Source of the DNA: Bacteroidota bacterium | GTDB lineage: Bacteria; Bacteroidota; Bacteroidia; Flavobacteriales; Flavobacteriaceae | DNA length: 14,833 bases | Direction of reading: 5' to 3' | NCBI GenBank assembly: GCA_023427845.1 | Contig: JAEYZX010000009.1 | Span: 1 to 14,833, forward strand | In this document: one piece after another, positions 1 to 6,244 of the stretch | Layout of the letters: each line of letters opens with the position of its first letter | Position numbering within the stretch: the stretch's first letter is position 1 | Program-made: the position numbers and the translations under genes | Notes under the pieces: generated by a model | What the model was told of the DNA's origin: nothing | The model's input: only the letters and a program-made list of their open reading frames with translations | The model's database searches: none

Positions 1-1
1 T

Positions 2-691
2 CTGCATGAAGTAATCGGACATGCATCGGGCCAGATCAACCAGGGAATCGGGACGCCTAAGGAAACATTGAAAAGCTACGCTTCCACATTGGAGGAAGGA
101 CGCGCCGACCTTGTGGGGCTGTACTACCTTTATAATCCGAAAATCCAGGAGCTTGGCCTTGTCGACGATTGGAAAAAAGTTGGAACTGCCGCTTATGACG
201 AATATATCCGAAACGGAATGATGACACAGCTTGTTCGTATCGAACTTGGCTCAAACATTGAAGAATCGCACATGCGAAACCGAAAATGGGTCAGCGAGTG
301 GGTTTTCGAAAAAGGGAAGAAAGACAATGTTATCGAGAAAGTTACGCGCGGTGGCAAAACCTATTTCAACATAACCAATTACGAGAAACTTCACGAACTT
401 TTCGGGCAGCTGCTGAGAGAAACGCAGCGCATAAAATCGGAAGGCGATTATAATGCTGCCAAAACGCTCGTGGAGACCTATGGTGTGATACCTGACCCGA
501 AATTGCACAAGGAAGTGCTTGACAGAAACAAGCGATTTAATTCGGCGCCTTACAGCGGTTTCATCAATCCGGTGCTTGTTCCGAAGACCAAAGACGGAAA
601 AATAACCGCATTTGAAATTCAGCAACCAAAATCTTTTGCCGAGCAGATGCTCTACTACGCAGATAACTACGGTTTTCTATCAGGCAAGTAA
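2..691 (+). CDS. Dipeptidyl peptidase III (M49 zinc metallopeptidase), 3' part
   Basis: This is the C-terminal 229 residues of a gene that begins before the window. M49 peptidases remove dipeptides from the N-termini of peptides using one zinc ion. The zinc motif HEVIGH (HExxGH) lies at the very start, at bases 5-22. The second M49 motif follows as EEGRAD around bases 95-112; its first glutamates would supply the third zinc ligand and a stabilising contact. The remaining ~190 residues fit the helical C-terminal part of the family. The first internal ATG (base 68) falls between the two zinc motifs, so it cannot be the true start. The gene ends 15 bases before a good hairpin terminator. Cellular location cannot be judged because the N-terminus is missing; Bacteroidota homologues are often exported. 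Family call is firm because both zinc motifs are present with proper spacing. Confidence 0.93.
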   Translation: MHEVIGHASGQINQGIGTPKETLKSYASTLEEGRADLVGLYYLYNPKIQELGLVDDWKKVGTAAYDEYIRNGMMTQLVRIELGSNIEESHMRNRKWVSEWVFEKGKKDNVIEKVTRGGKTYFNITNYEKLHELFGQLLRETQRIKSEGDYNAAKTLVETYGVIPDPKLHKEVLDRNKRFNSAPYSGFINPVLVPKTKDGKITAFEIQQPKSFAEQMLYYADNYGFLSGK

Positions 692-706
692 CTATAAAAT
701 ATAAAG

Positions 707-735
707 CTCCCCACTAAACCGGGGAGTTTTTTTTT
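707..735 (+). terminator. Rho-independent terminator after the M49 peptidase gene
   Basis: CTCCCC (707-712) pairs with GGGGAG (721-726) around an 8-base loop, followed by a run of nine T (727-735). The stop codon of the opposite-strand small membrane protein sits inside the T run. The hairpin may therefore also slow transcription from that side, although the minus-strand exit (GCTTTATATTT) is less U-rich. Confidence 0.9.
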
Positions 736-922
736 ATCCTTTAAGATAGAATTTGATAACGAACAACAGTCCGATGAACAGCAGAAAGCCAATCAAAACA
801 CGATAGCTTCCTTTGTAAAAAACCTTATGAAGTGCGGCGTCCTTTCGATAGACAAAAATCGCGGCAATAATAAAAACAAGTAAAAATAATCCCGCAAAAA
901 TGAGTTGGCCTTGTGAAAACAT
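734..922 (-). CDS. Small two-helix membrane protein, function unknown
   Basis: A 62-residue protein with two clear hydrophobic helices, about residues 5-24 and 43-59. A short basic linker joins them (motifs YRKD and FYKGSYR), and the C-terminus is lysine-rich (IKFYLKG). The positive-inside rule would put the linker and C-terminus on conflicting sides, so topology is uncertain. The start is supported by a TAnnTTTG promoter element 17 bases upstream of the ATG. I recognise the general type, a small conserved flavobacterial membrane protein, but know of no assigned function. It is transcribed alone, convergent with the M49 gene and divergent from the MazG-like gene. Confidence 0.75.
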   Translation of the reverse strand: MFSQGQLIFAGLFLLVFIIAAIFVYRKDAALHKVFYKGSYRVLIGFLLFIGLLFVIKFYLKG

Positions 923-939
923 GGTGAATAACTTTCGTG

Positions 940-947
940 CAAAAGTA
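940..947 (-). promoter_or_regulatory. Promoter -7 element for the small membrane protein
   Basis: On the minus strand this reads TACTTTTG, an exact match to the Bacteroidota TAnnTTTG element. It ends 17 bases before the ATG at 922, giving a leader of about 12 bases. No convincing TTG -33 element is seen at 19-22 bases, so the call rests on the -7 box and position. Confidence 0.55.
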
Positions 948-990
948 TGGATTCATTGCCGAAACCCGCTAATTTGCATCCTATAAATCT

Positions 991-1380
991 ATGATCATGC
1001 AAAAACAATTGAACGCCGTCAAAGAGTTTCATTCCGCTTTCGGACTTGGATTTTGTGAATCACCAAAAGGATGTCTCGGCGAAAGCAAAAACATGTTGCG
1101 GTACAATCTGATGAAAGAGGAAAATGAGGAATATCTCGAGGCGGTTCAGAACAACGACCCGATTGAGATTGCCGATGCATTGGGCGATATGCTGTACATT
1201 TTATGCGGTACGATAATCGAACATGGGCTTCAGCACAAAATCGAACAGGTTTTTGACGAGATCCAACGATCGAATATGAGCAAGCTCGGACCGGATGGAA
1301 AGCCTATCTATCGCGAAGACGGCAAAGTGATGAAAGGGCCAAATTACTTCAAACCCGATTTCTCAGCAATACTTGGTTAA
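991..1380 (+). CDS. MazG / PRA-PH-like nucleoside triphosphate pyrophosphohydrolase
   Basis: A 129-residue all-alpha protein of the MazG/phosphoribosyl-ATP pyrophosphohydrolase superfamily, which hydrolyses nucleoside triphosphates to monophosphates plus pyrophosphate using Mg2+. The metal-binding pattern is visible: acidic EENEE at residues 43-47, then EIADALGD at 59-66, matching the ExxE...ExxD signature. The C-terminal part (residues 92-122, motif SKLGPDGKPIY then REDGKVMKGPNY) is characteristic of the short single-domain branch and probably closes over the substrate. The true substrate is not readable from sequence; house-cleaning of non-canonical nucleotides is the usual proposal. Either ATG at 991 or 997 could be the start, as they are two codons apart. 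The gene is convergent with ilvE with 10 bases between them and no hairpin terminator. Confidence 0.87.
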   Translation: MIMQKQLNAVKEFHSAFGLGFCESPKGCLGESKNMLRYNLMKEENEEYLEAVQNNDPIEIADALGDMLYILCGTIIEHGLQHKIEQVFDEIQRSNMSKLGPDGKPIYREDGKVMKGPNYFKPDFSAILG

Positions 1381-1390
1381 ACAGTATTGA

Positions 1391-2458
1391 TTATATTTTT
1401 ACCGTCCATCCAAAAGTATCCTCGGCAAGTTTATGCTGTATGTCGGTTAGTTTTTCCTTAAGCTGCAGTGCGACGGAATTTTCAAGCTTAGGAAGTTCGT
1501 AATAGTCGTCGCCATATCCGAAACCGACGATCGGATTTACTACAGCGGCAGTACCGGCGCCAAAAATTTCTTTAAGCGATCCGTCATTTGCCGCAGCAAT
1601 CAGTTCGGAAACACTCACCGGCCGCACTTCGACAGCAATCCCTTCGCGGCGTGCGAGATCGATGATGCTTTTCCGCGTGACACCGTCAAGGATGCGTTCG
1701 CTTGCGGGCGCTGTATATAATGTATCGCCAATCCTGAAAAAGACATTCATCGTTCCGGCTTCCTCAAGTTTGGTATGAGTCGCGTCGTCGGTCCAGATGA
1801 TTTGCTGATAGCCTTTATCGTTCGCAAGTTTTGTTGGATAGAACTGCGCCGAGTAATTTCCGGCTGCCTTCGCGGCACCAATTCCGCCATTTGCCGCCCG
1901 GCTGTAGTGATCGGCAATCACAACCTTCACTTCACCGGAGTAGTACGCCCGTGCGGGTGAAAGTATGATCATAAAACGGTATTGCGTTGACGGTGCGGCG
2001 ATGACACCACTTCCAATCGCAATCATAAAGGGCCGGATGTAAAGTGTATTGCCTTTGCCTTTTTGCACCCATTCGCGTTCAACATCAAGAAGTTGTCGCA
2101 ATCCGTCGATAAAAATTTCGGAAGTGACTTCAGGCATTGCCATCCTTACGGCCGATTTATTGAATCGCTCGAAGTTCTGATCCGGACGAAACAGCCAAAC
2201 ATCGTCATTATAATCTTTATAGGCTTTCATTCCTTCAAAAATCGCCTGGCCGTAATGAAATACTTTTGCCGATGGGTCAAGTAAAAACGGTTCGTATGGT
2301 TTAATTTGGGGTTGCTGCCATTTGCCATCTTTATAATCGCAAACCAGCATATGGTCGGTGAAAATGTTTCCAAAAGCGAGGTTCTCAAAATCGACTGAGC
2401 CAATTTTTGAGACAGGCACTTTTACGATATCGATTGCGTGAGTAGTTTTTTGACTCAT
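1391..2458 (-). CDS. ilvE: Branched-chain amino acid aminotransferase
   Basis: This PLP-dependent fold-type IV enzyme exchanges amino groups between leucine, isoleucine or valine and 2-oxoglutarate, the last step of their synthesis and the first of their breakdown. Counting from the Met at 2458 (355 residues), the sequence shows QAIFEGMKAY at 71-80, IRPF at 141-144, and the PLP lysine K197 in GIGAAKAAGNY. EEAGTMNVFF follows at about 232-241 and ILDGVTR at 256-262. Length and motifs fit the longer BCAT class found in eukaryotes and many Bacteroidota. An in-frame ATG at 2494 would add 12 residues of no family resemblance (MHEVVFINNRII); I prefer 2458, where the protein starts MSQKTTHAID. No other branched-chain pathway gene is near, so it appears to stand alone. 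Confidence 0.95.
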   Translation of the reverse strand: MSQKTTHAIDIVKVPVSKIGSVDFENLAFGNIFTDHMLVCDYKDGKWQQPQIKPYEPFLLDPSAKVFHYGQAIFEGMKAYKDYNDDVWLFRPDQNFERFNKSAVRMAMPEVTSEIFIDGLRQLLDVEREWVQKGKGNTLYIRPFMIAIGSGVIAAPSTQYRFMIILSPARAYYSGEVKVVIADHYSRAANGGIGAAKAAGNYSAQFYPTKLANDKGYQQIIWTDDATHTKLEEAGTMNVFFRIGDTLYTAPASERILDGVTRKSIIDLARREGIAVEVRPVSVSELIAAANDGSLKEIFGAGTAAVVNPIVGFGYGDDYYELPKLENSVALQLKEKLTDIQHKLAEDTFGWTVKI

Positions 2459-2487
2459 TATAATTCTGTTGTTAATGAAAACTACTT

Positions 2488-2502
2488 CGTGCACGGCGCA
2501 CG
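2488..2502. repeat. Short GC-rich inverted repeat upstream of ilvE
   Basis: CGTGC (2488-2492) and GCACG (2498-2502) flank ACGGC, 30 bases before the ilvE start. In this AT-rich spacer it is the only GC-rich palindrome. It would lie in the ilvE 5' leader if transcription begins near 2525, where the minus strand has TACTTTAG (2530-2537, one mismatch from TAnnTTTG) with TTG 17 bases further upstream. It could be an operator or a small leader hairpin. The rest of 2503-2682 shows nothing else I can name. Confidence 0.35.
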
Positions 2503-2682
2503 CTGTTGGCCTGACCTAGTAGTATTCGGCTAAAGTAGTAAAATATTGGTCTTGCAATTGCGCTGGCATCATTAATTAAATGCCTATGTATAATTTTCTA
2601 TTCATCATATAAATTGCAGATCAAAATCCACTTAGCAAACTCAAAAATCGTCAAATTTAACACCACATTGGAATAAACTGGT

Positions 2683-2690
2683 TATTTTTG
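2683..2690 (+). promoter_or_regulatory. Promoter -7 element for the DUF4920/cytochrome/mnmD unit
   Basis: TATTTTTG matches TAnnTTTG exactly and ends 32 bases before the ATG at 2723, giving a leader of roughly 25 bases. A canonical TTG at 19-22 bases upstream is missing (the nearest TTG is 12 bases away), so the -33 element is weak. Confidence 0.55.
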
Positions 2691-2722
2691 CACGAATCAA
2701 TTCGAACATCAAATTTATCATA

Positions 2723-3343
2723 ATGAAAAATATAGCTCTATTTGCCTGTACACTTTTAATGTTTGCAAGCTGTAAAAATAACGAGGAAAATGTTGCGCCC
2801 GATCCTGTGATTGAAACTCCTGCCGATACGTTACGACAAGATACGATTGCGTTGAAAGAAGATTCTTTTGAAGCTACAGAGGAAGTTGAATCCGAAAAAC
2901 AAATTGAAGTGGTCACTACGGCCGAAAATCACGTCAAAGTTTCCTATGCATCGTTCGGCGGGAAAATAGATGCCGACAAAGCGCTTTCGAAAGAAGAAAT
3001 GCTTCGCAAATATAAATCGATGAAAAAAGGCGATACGCTTGCCCTTAAATTCAAATCGACCATCACCGATGTCTGCAAAAAGAAAGGTTGTTGGATGAAA
3101 ATGGACCTTGCCGACAACAGTGAGTCTTTTGTCAGGTTCAAAGATTACGGATTTTTCGTGCCGTTGAATGCCGATCATTCGGAGGCTATTGTTAGCGGCC
3201 GCGCTTATCTGGACGTGATCTCTGTTGATCAGTTAAAGCATTATGCGAAAGATGGCGGCGAATCGCAAGAGGAAATCGATAAGATCACCGCACCAAAAGT
3301 TACGTATGCATTTCAGGCAGACGGCGTTTTAATCCAGAAATGA
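2723..3343 (+). CDS. DUF4920 domain lipoprotein
   Basis: A 206-residue lipoprotein. Residues 1-16 form a signal peptide ending in FAS before the lipid-bearing C17. The next residues (KNNEEN) are acidic, which in flavobacteria can accompany export to the outer-membrane surface; that is a weak inference. Residues 20-70 are a low-complexity acidic linker. The DUF4920 domain runs from about FGGKI (79) to the end, with TDVCKKKGCW around 115-124 holding two cysteines, C118 and C123, that look like a metal or redox site. The fold resembles small beta-barrel domains, but the function is not established. Its stop overlaps the start of the next gene by four bases (ATGA), so it is translationally coupled to a cytochrome-like lipoprotein. 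A periplasmic redox or metal role is an inference from that pairing. Confidence 0.85.
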   Translation: MKNIALFACTLLMFASCKNNEENVAPDPVIETPADTLRQDTIALKEDSFEATEEVESEKQIEVVTTAENHVKVSYASFGGKIDADKALSKEEMLRKYKSMKKGDTLALKFKSTITDVCKKKGCWMKMDLADNSESFVRFKDYGFFVPLNADHSEAIVSGRAYLDVISVDQLKHYAKDGGESQEEIDKITAPKVTYAFQADGVLIQK

Positions 3344-3798
3344 TGAAGTTTTATTTGATCGGCATTGTTGCGTTGTTGCTGATGTCATGTAATAAAAAGG
3401 AAGCTGCAGATGCAAAAGAATTGCCGACTCCTGAAGTTCAGCAGGCTTCCGAAACTAAAAAGTTCGAGATGTATTCGATGTCGGAGATGTCGCTTTTGAT
3501 GGAGCAGATGTACATCGACAACGAACGATTGAAGGCCCGCATCCAAAAAGGGGATACAATCGGTCAGTTTCCCAACCACTTTCTGCAAATCCATAAAGCG
3601 GTGATGGCCGACGATACTGAAAATGATGCTTTTTTTAAAGATCAGGCTGCTCAATTCATCAATGCCCAAAAATTGATTTACGCCGATCCGGAAAATGCCA
3701 AAAAGCACTTCAACTCCGGTATCGACGCCTGCGTGAAATGCCACGAAGTTAAATGTGGCGGTCCTATACCGCGTATCAAAAAGCTTTACATAAAATAA
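3340..3798 (+). CDS. Monohaem c-type cytochrome-like lipoprotein
   Basis: A 152-residue protein. Residues 1-16 are a lipoprotein signal (LLLMS before C17). A charged linker follows, then a helical body and a single haem-attachment motif CVKCH at residues 131-135, only 17 residues from the C-terminus. A third cysteine (C139, in EVKCGG) lies just after it. A C-terminal CxxCH after predicted helices resembles the four-helix cytochrome c'/c556 arrangement rather than the usual class I cytochromes, whose CxxCH is N-terminal; I have not confirmed this by alignment. A distal methionine ligand is possible among the Met-rich residues 45-60 (MYSMSEMSLLMEQM). Two adjacent ATG codons (3340, 3343) overlap the stop of the DUF4920 gene. 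It probably accepts electrons in the periplasm; the partner is unknown. Confidence 0.78.
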   Translation: MMKFYLIGIVALLLMSCNKKEAADAKELPTPEVQQASETKKFEMYSMSEMSLLMEQMYIDNERLKARIQKGDTIGQFPNHFLQIHKAVMADDTENDAFFKDQAAQFINAQKLIYADPENAKKHFNSGIDACVKCHEVKCGGPIPRIKKLYIK

Positions 3799-4461
3799 TT
3801 GAAAAGGGAAATCATCACCACCTCAGATGGTTCAACAACCATACGACTGGCCGATTGGGATGAGTGCTATCACTCTAAACACGGTGCGATCGCAGAAGCC
3901 TACCATGTATTTATAAAAAACGGTTTTTCGCTGTTTAATGACAAATCCATTTCAATTTTGGAAATTGGTTTCGGCACCGGACTCAATGCCTTCATAACGT
4001 ATTTGGAATCCGTTAAAACCCGTCAGCATGTCGACTACACCGGTGTCGATGCCTTTCCGGTTTCATCGGAGGAAGCAAGGCTTATGAATTATGTGGGCCA
4101 ACTTGACGCAAACGATGAACTTGCTGCTTTTGAGAGCATGCACGATTGCCCGTGGGAAACCAAAACCGCTATTGGCGACTATTTTTCGCTGACCAAAAGA
4201 AATCAGGATTTCGCCGAAATAGATGAATCCGAAACTTTTGACCTGATTTATTTTGACGCGTTCGGTTATCGCGTACAGCCCGAACTTTGGAGTACTGATG
4301 TTTTCCGCCGCATGCATAAGGCTTTGCGGCCTGGCGGCGTATTGGTAACCTATGCGGCGAGAGGCGTGGTGAAACGCAGTATGATCGAAGTCGGATTTAC
4401 CGTGGAAAAGCTCGACGGACCCCCCGGAAAACGCGAAATGTTCCGCGCACACAAGAGGTAA
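3799..4461 (+). CDS. mnmD: tRNA (5-methylaminomethyl-2-thiouridine)(34) methyltransferase MnmD
   Basis: A 220-residue SAM-dependent methyltransferase that completes the mnm5s2U modification at the tRNA wobble position, corresponding to the methyltransferase half of E. coli MnmC without the FAD oxidase half. Visible motifs are the N-terminal YHSKHGAIAEAYHVF (24-38), the SAM-binding EIGFGTG (55-61), and GVDAFP (82-87), which carries the acidic ribose contact. The catalytic-loop motif FDAFGYRVQPELW follows at 152-164, then the C-terminal DGPPGKREM (206-214). The only usable start is TTG at 3799, directly after the stop of the cytochrome gene. No Met occurs before the conserved YHSKHGA motif, so TTG is well supported. 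Transcription with two periplasmic lipoprotein genes is odd for a tRNA enzyme and probably reflects operon packing. No terminator follows. Confidence 0.92.
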   Translation: MKREIITTSDGSTTIRLADWDECYHSKHGAIAEAYHVFIKNGFSLFNDKSISILEIGFGTGLNAFITYLESVKTRQHVDYTGVDAFPVSSEEARLMNYVGQLDANDELAAFESMHDCPWETKTAIGDYFSLTKRNQDFAEIDESETFDLIYFDAFGYRVQPELWSTDVFRRMHKALRPGGVLVTYAARGVVKRSMIEVGFTVEKLDGPPGKREMFRAHKR

Positions 4462-4509
4462 CATGACGAAATTTAACATCGGATAGGTGTAATGACATCG
4501 AATTTTTAG

Positions 4510-4517
4510 TAAATTTG
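4510..4517 (+). promoter_or_regulatory. Promoter -7 element for the first small paralogue
   Basis: TAAATTTG matches TAnnTTTG and ends 35 bases before the ATG at 4553. No TTG is seen at the expected -33 position. Confidence 0.45.
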
Positions 4518-4552
4518 ATTATCGCCAAACAGAATTCATTACTTACTATATT

Positions 4553-4750
4553 ATGAAAAGAACAATGTTTGCTTACACAAAAACGATTCTCGAAAGAGTT
4601 AGTTTTGACCCATTACTGTTCTGCAAAGAATTGGAAAAAGCATTAAAAATCTTGTTGCCTTATGAAGTTGAACAACTAACCGAATGGCTTCTGAACTTTA
4701 CCAAAGAGAAGCCTGAATTAAGGCAATGCCTCATCTACGTTAACAAATAA
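4553..4750 (+). CDS. Small conserved protein, first of a tandem paralogous pair
   Basis: A 65-residue soluble protein without signal peptide or membrane helix. It is about 68% identical (40 of the first 59 positions, ungapped) to the product at 4976-5188. Shared blocks are YTKTILE (8-14), SFDP (17-20), KEL (25-27), LLPYE (34-38), EQL (40-42), and EKPELR (52-57). The alternating hydrophobic pattern suggests two or three short helices. Two coding copies that differ mostly by conservative changes argue that both are real genes. I do not recognise a named family or function, though small proteins of this look occur in flavobacterial genomes. A second Met at residue 5 is an alternative start. It has its own promoter-like box upstream and a strong terminator directly after the stop. 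Confidence 0.8.
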   Translation: MKRTMFAYTKTILERVSFDPLLFCKELEKALKILLPYEVEQLTEWLLNFTKEKPELRQCLIYVNK

Positions 4751-4754
4751 AATT

Positions 4755-4781
4755 AAAAGGAGCTTAAATGGCTCCTTTTTT
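4755..4781 (+). terminator. Rho-independent terminator after the first small paralogue
   Basis: AAAAGGAGC (4755-4763) pairs perfectly with GCTCCTTTT (4771-4779) around the loop TTAAATG, and the T run continues to 4781. It starts five bases after the stop codon. The GGAG/CTCC core recurs at the end of the second paralogue. Confidence 0.88.
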
Positions 4782-4860
4782 GTTGCGTTATTCCACATGG
4801 TAAAATTTGACATCTTAGAATTATTTATTTGTAAGAATTGTTTTAATTTTACGCTAAAAT

Positions 4861-4899
4861 AATGCCGATTATCGTATATTTTTGCATTTAATCGGTATT
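4861..4899. repeat. Inverted repeat enclosing a promoter box, between the small paralogues
   Basis: AATGCCGATTA (4861-4871) and TAATCGGTATT (4889-4899) form an 11-pair stem with one G-T pair and a 17-base loop. The loop contains the exact -7 element TATTTTTG (4877-4884). A run of six T follows at 4901-4906. As DNA it could be a repressor site centred on the promoter of the second paralogue; as RNA from upstream it could act as a terminator. The sequence alone does not decide. Confidence 0.6.
4877..4884 (+). promoter_or_regulatory. Promoter -7 element for the second small paralogue
   Basis: TATTTTTG is an exact TAnnTTTG match, 91 bases before the ATG at 4976. It would give a leader of about 85 bases that contains the inverted repeat at 4907-4941. 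The -33 region has no clear TTG at 19-22 bases. Confidence 0.5.
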
Positions 4900-4906
4900 C
4901 TTTTTT

Positions 4907-4941
4907 GTTGCGTATACATAATTCTTATACATTTACGCAAC
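4907..4941 (+). repeat. Inverted repeat in the leader of the second small paralogue
   Basis: GTTGCGTA (4907-4914) and TACGCAAC (4934-4941) are perfect 8-base inverted arms 19 bases apart, followed by GTTCTTATT. The left arm is part of a 14-base direct repeat, CTTTTTTGTTGCGT, found at 4775-4788 (right after the first terminator) and 4900-4913. It may be a leader hairpin or an operator. Confidence 0.6.
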
Positions 4942-4975
4942 GTTCTTATTTAAGATAACCCCTAAATCTTATAAT

Positions 4976-5188
4976 ATGCCCAGAATGATTTATGATTATA
5001 CCAAAACAATTCTTGAGAAAGCGAGTTTCGATCCTGCTCTTTTCAGGAAAGAATTAAAAAAAGCAGACAAAGTGCTGCTTCCATATGAAATCGAACAGCT
5101 AAGCAAATGGCTGGCATACTTCACAAATGAAAAACCCGAACTTCGAGACTGCATTTATGTGATAGATCGAATGAAACAGGAGTCATAA
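4976..5188 (+). CDS. Small conserved protein, second of a tandem paralogous pair
   Basis: A 70-residue paralogue of the product at 4553-4750, with the same blocks YTKTILE, SFDP, KEL, LLPYE, EQL and EKPELR and no gaps over the first 59 residues. It carries an extra C-terminal tail (IDRMKQES). Aligned base for base without gaps, that tail lies over the stop codon and the left terminator arm of the first copy: TAA at 4748-4750 matches CGA (Arg) here. The duplication therefore included the 3' flank, and one copy lost or gained its stop. The function is unknown. It is preceded by a long structured leader and is convergent with oxyR, with nine bases between stop codons. Confidence 0.8.
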   Translation: MPRMIYDYTKTILEKASFDPALFRKELKKADKVLLPYEIEQLSKWLAYFTNEKPELRDCIYVIDRMKQES

Positions 5189-5198
5189 GGCTCCTTTT
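5178..5198 (+). terminator. Terminator-like hairpin overlapping the stop of the second paralogue
   Basis: AGGAG (5178-5182) pairs with CTCCT (5191-5195) across an 8-base loop that contains the TAA stop, followed by TTTTCATTTTTT. The stem is only five pairs, so it is weaker than the related hairpin at 4755-4781. It may serve both this gene and oxyR, which ends at 5198 on the other strand. Confidence 0.55.
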
Positions 5199-6139
5199 CA
5201 TTTTTTCGGAAGCGGACTTACAATCTGCACATTTTGAAAAACTATTGCTCCTTTGACCACTCCCGCAATCGTAGCGCGTAGTGCATCGATGATATGGATC
5301 TTCAATTCGGTCTTCGGAAAAATCAGACTTACTTCGCGTGCTGGTTTTGGTTCGGTGAAATGACGCAGTTTTCCCTTGTCTTTTTCCCTTAGGTCCAGCG
5401 TATGTAAATAGGGCAACAGCGTAGTTCCCAAACCTTCGTCGGCCAATCGTATCAAAGTTTCAAAACTTCCGCTTTGAATGCTGAAATGGCTGTTTTCCGA
5501 TAATTCGGTGCTCTTGCATAAATTTAAAATTCCGTCGCGGAAGCAGTGGCCATCCTGCAGCAACAGGATTTCATCAATATTCAGGTCCGATACTTCTATT
5601 TCCTGTTTTTCCATCATCTTGTGGCTTTCAGGTATGTAGGCCACAAATGGTTCAAAATAAAGCACGATCTCCTTCAATTTTTCTTCGCCAAGTGGTGTCG
5701 CGGCGATTGCGGCATCGAGATGGCCATTCTTCAATTTGGTTATGATTTCATCGGTATTCAATTCCTCGATTACAAGTTTCACTTTTGGATATTTCTTAAT
5801 GAAATTGTTCAGGAACATCGGCAACAGCGTAGGCATCACGGTCGGAATAATCCCCAATCGAAACTCGCCGCCGATATAACCTTTCTGTTGTTCTACAATA
5901 TCTTTGATGCGTCCGGATTCATTTACGATATTTTTTGCCTGATTTACGATTTTCTGGCCAATGTCGGTTAGCGCAATCGGTTTTTTGCTCCGATCGAAAA
6001 TCAATATGTCGAGTTCTTCTTCGATTTTTTGGATTTGCATGCTCAGCGTAGGCTGTGTCACGAAACATTTCTCGGCAGCCAAGGTGAAATTCTTGTGTTC
6101 GGCGACCGCGAGCACATATTGCAATTGCGTAATTGTCAT
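5198..6139 (-). CDS. oxyR: LysR-type peroxide sensor OxyR
   Basis: A 313-residue LysR-family regulator. The N-terminal winged helix-turn-helix (about 1-60) shows the signature AAEKCFVTQPTLSMQI at 21-36. The rest is the two-lobed effector domain. The peroxide-sensing pair is present as C199 (in DGHCFRD, 196-202) and C208, with the same numbering and nine-residue spacing as E. coli OxyR; this strongly favours OxyR over other LysR members. In the family, H2O2 drives a C199-C208 disulfide that changes promoter activation. The chosen start is the ATG at 6139 (MTITQLQYVLAV), as OxyR proteins begin; an upstream in-frame ATG at 6202 adds 21 residues without family resemblance and would run through the promoter region. 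It is divergent from dps, a classic OxyR target, with 105 bases between the start codons. Confidence 0.95.
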   Translation of the reverse strand: MTITQLQYVLAVAEHKNFTLAAEKCFVTQPTLSMQIQKIEEELDILIFDRSKKPIALTDIGQKIVNQAKNIVNESGRIKDIVEQQKGYIGGEFRLGIIPTVMPTLLPMFLNNFIKKYPKVKLVIEELNTDEIITKLKNGHLDAAIAATPLGEEKLKEIVLYFEPFVAYIPESHKMMEKQEIEVSDLNIDEILLLQDGHCFRDGILNLCKSTELSENSHFSIQSGSFETLIRLADEGLGTTLLPYLHTLDLREKDKGKLRHFTEPKPAREVSLIFPKTELKIHIIDALRATIAGVVKGAIVFQNVQIVSPLPKK

Positions 6140-6172
6140 TATACGATTTTTTGTGATAAAAATAAGAAAACT

Positions 6173-6187
6173 ATAGCTTTCAATTAT
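6173..6187 (+). promoter_or_regulatory. Possible OxyR half-operator next to the dps promoter
   Basis: ATAG-N7-TTAT at 6173-6187 is one base off the E. coli ATAG-N7-CTAT OxyR half-site and abuts the dps -33 element, where an activator would bind. The second half-site at the expected spacing is not seen, and flavobacterial OxyR may use another sequence. This is a tentative call. Confidence 0.3.
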
Positions 6188-6217
6188 TGTAAGGTCGGAC
6201 AAAGATTCTTAAATTTA
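6187..6217 (+). promoter_or_regulatory. dps promoter
   Basis: TTG (6187-6189), a 20-base spacer, then TAAATTTA (6210-6217), one mismatch from TAnnTTTG. The box ends 27 bases before the dps ATG at 6245. Confidence 0.6.
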
Positions 6218-6244
6218 GAAAGAATAACAATTAAAATCGATTAT

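Noticed and set aside
1381..1390. Terminator between the MazG-like gene and ilvE
   Set aside because: The 10-base gap and its flanks show no hairpin with a T run.
4063..4479. 138-codon minus-strand frame over mnmD
   Set aside because: Antisense to well-conserved MnmD motifs, with no domain or promoter of its own.
6155..6187. Full four-part E. coli-type OxyR binding site
   Set aside because: Only one ATAG-N7-TTAT half is present; CTATAG at 6171-6176 overlaps rather than spacing the tetrads by seven bases, so a full site is not supported.
6140..6202. Longer oxyR start at 6202
   Set aside because: It adds 21 residues before the typical LysR opening (MTITQLQYVL) and would overlap the dps promoter; the ATG at 6139 fits the family.
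6029..6244. Longer dps reading frame starting at 6029
   Set aside because: The extra 72 residues are the reverse complement of the oxyR start and promoter region and have no Dps resemblance; the ATG at 6245 gives a normal Dps N-terminus behind a fitting promoter.
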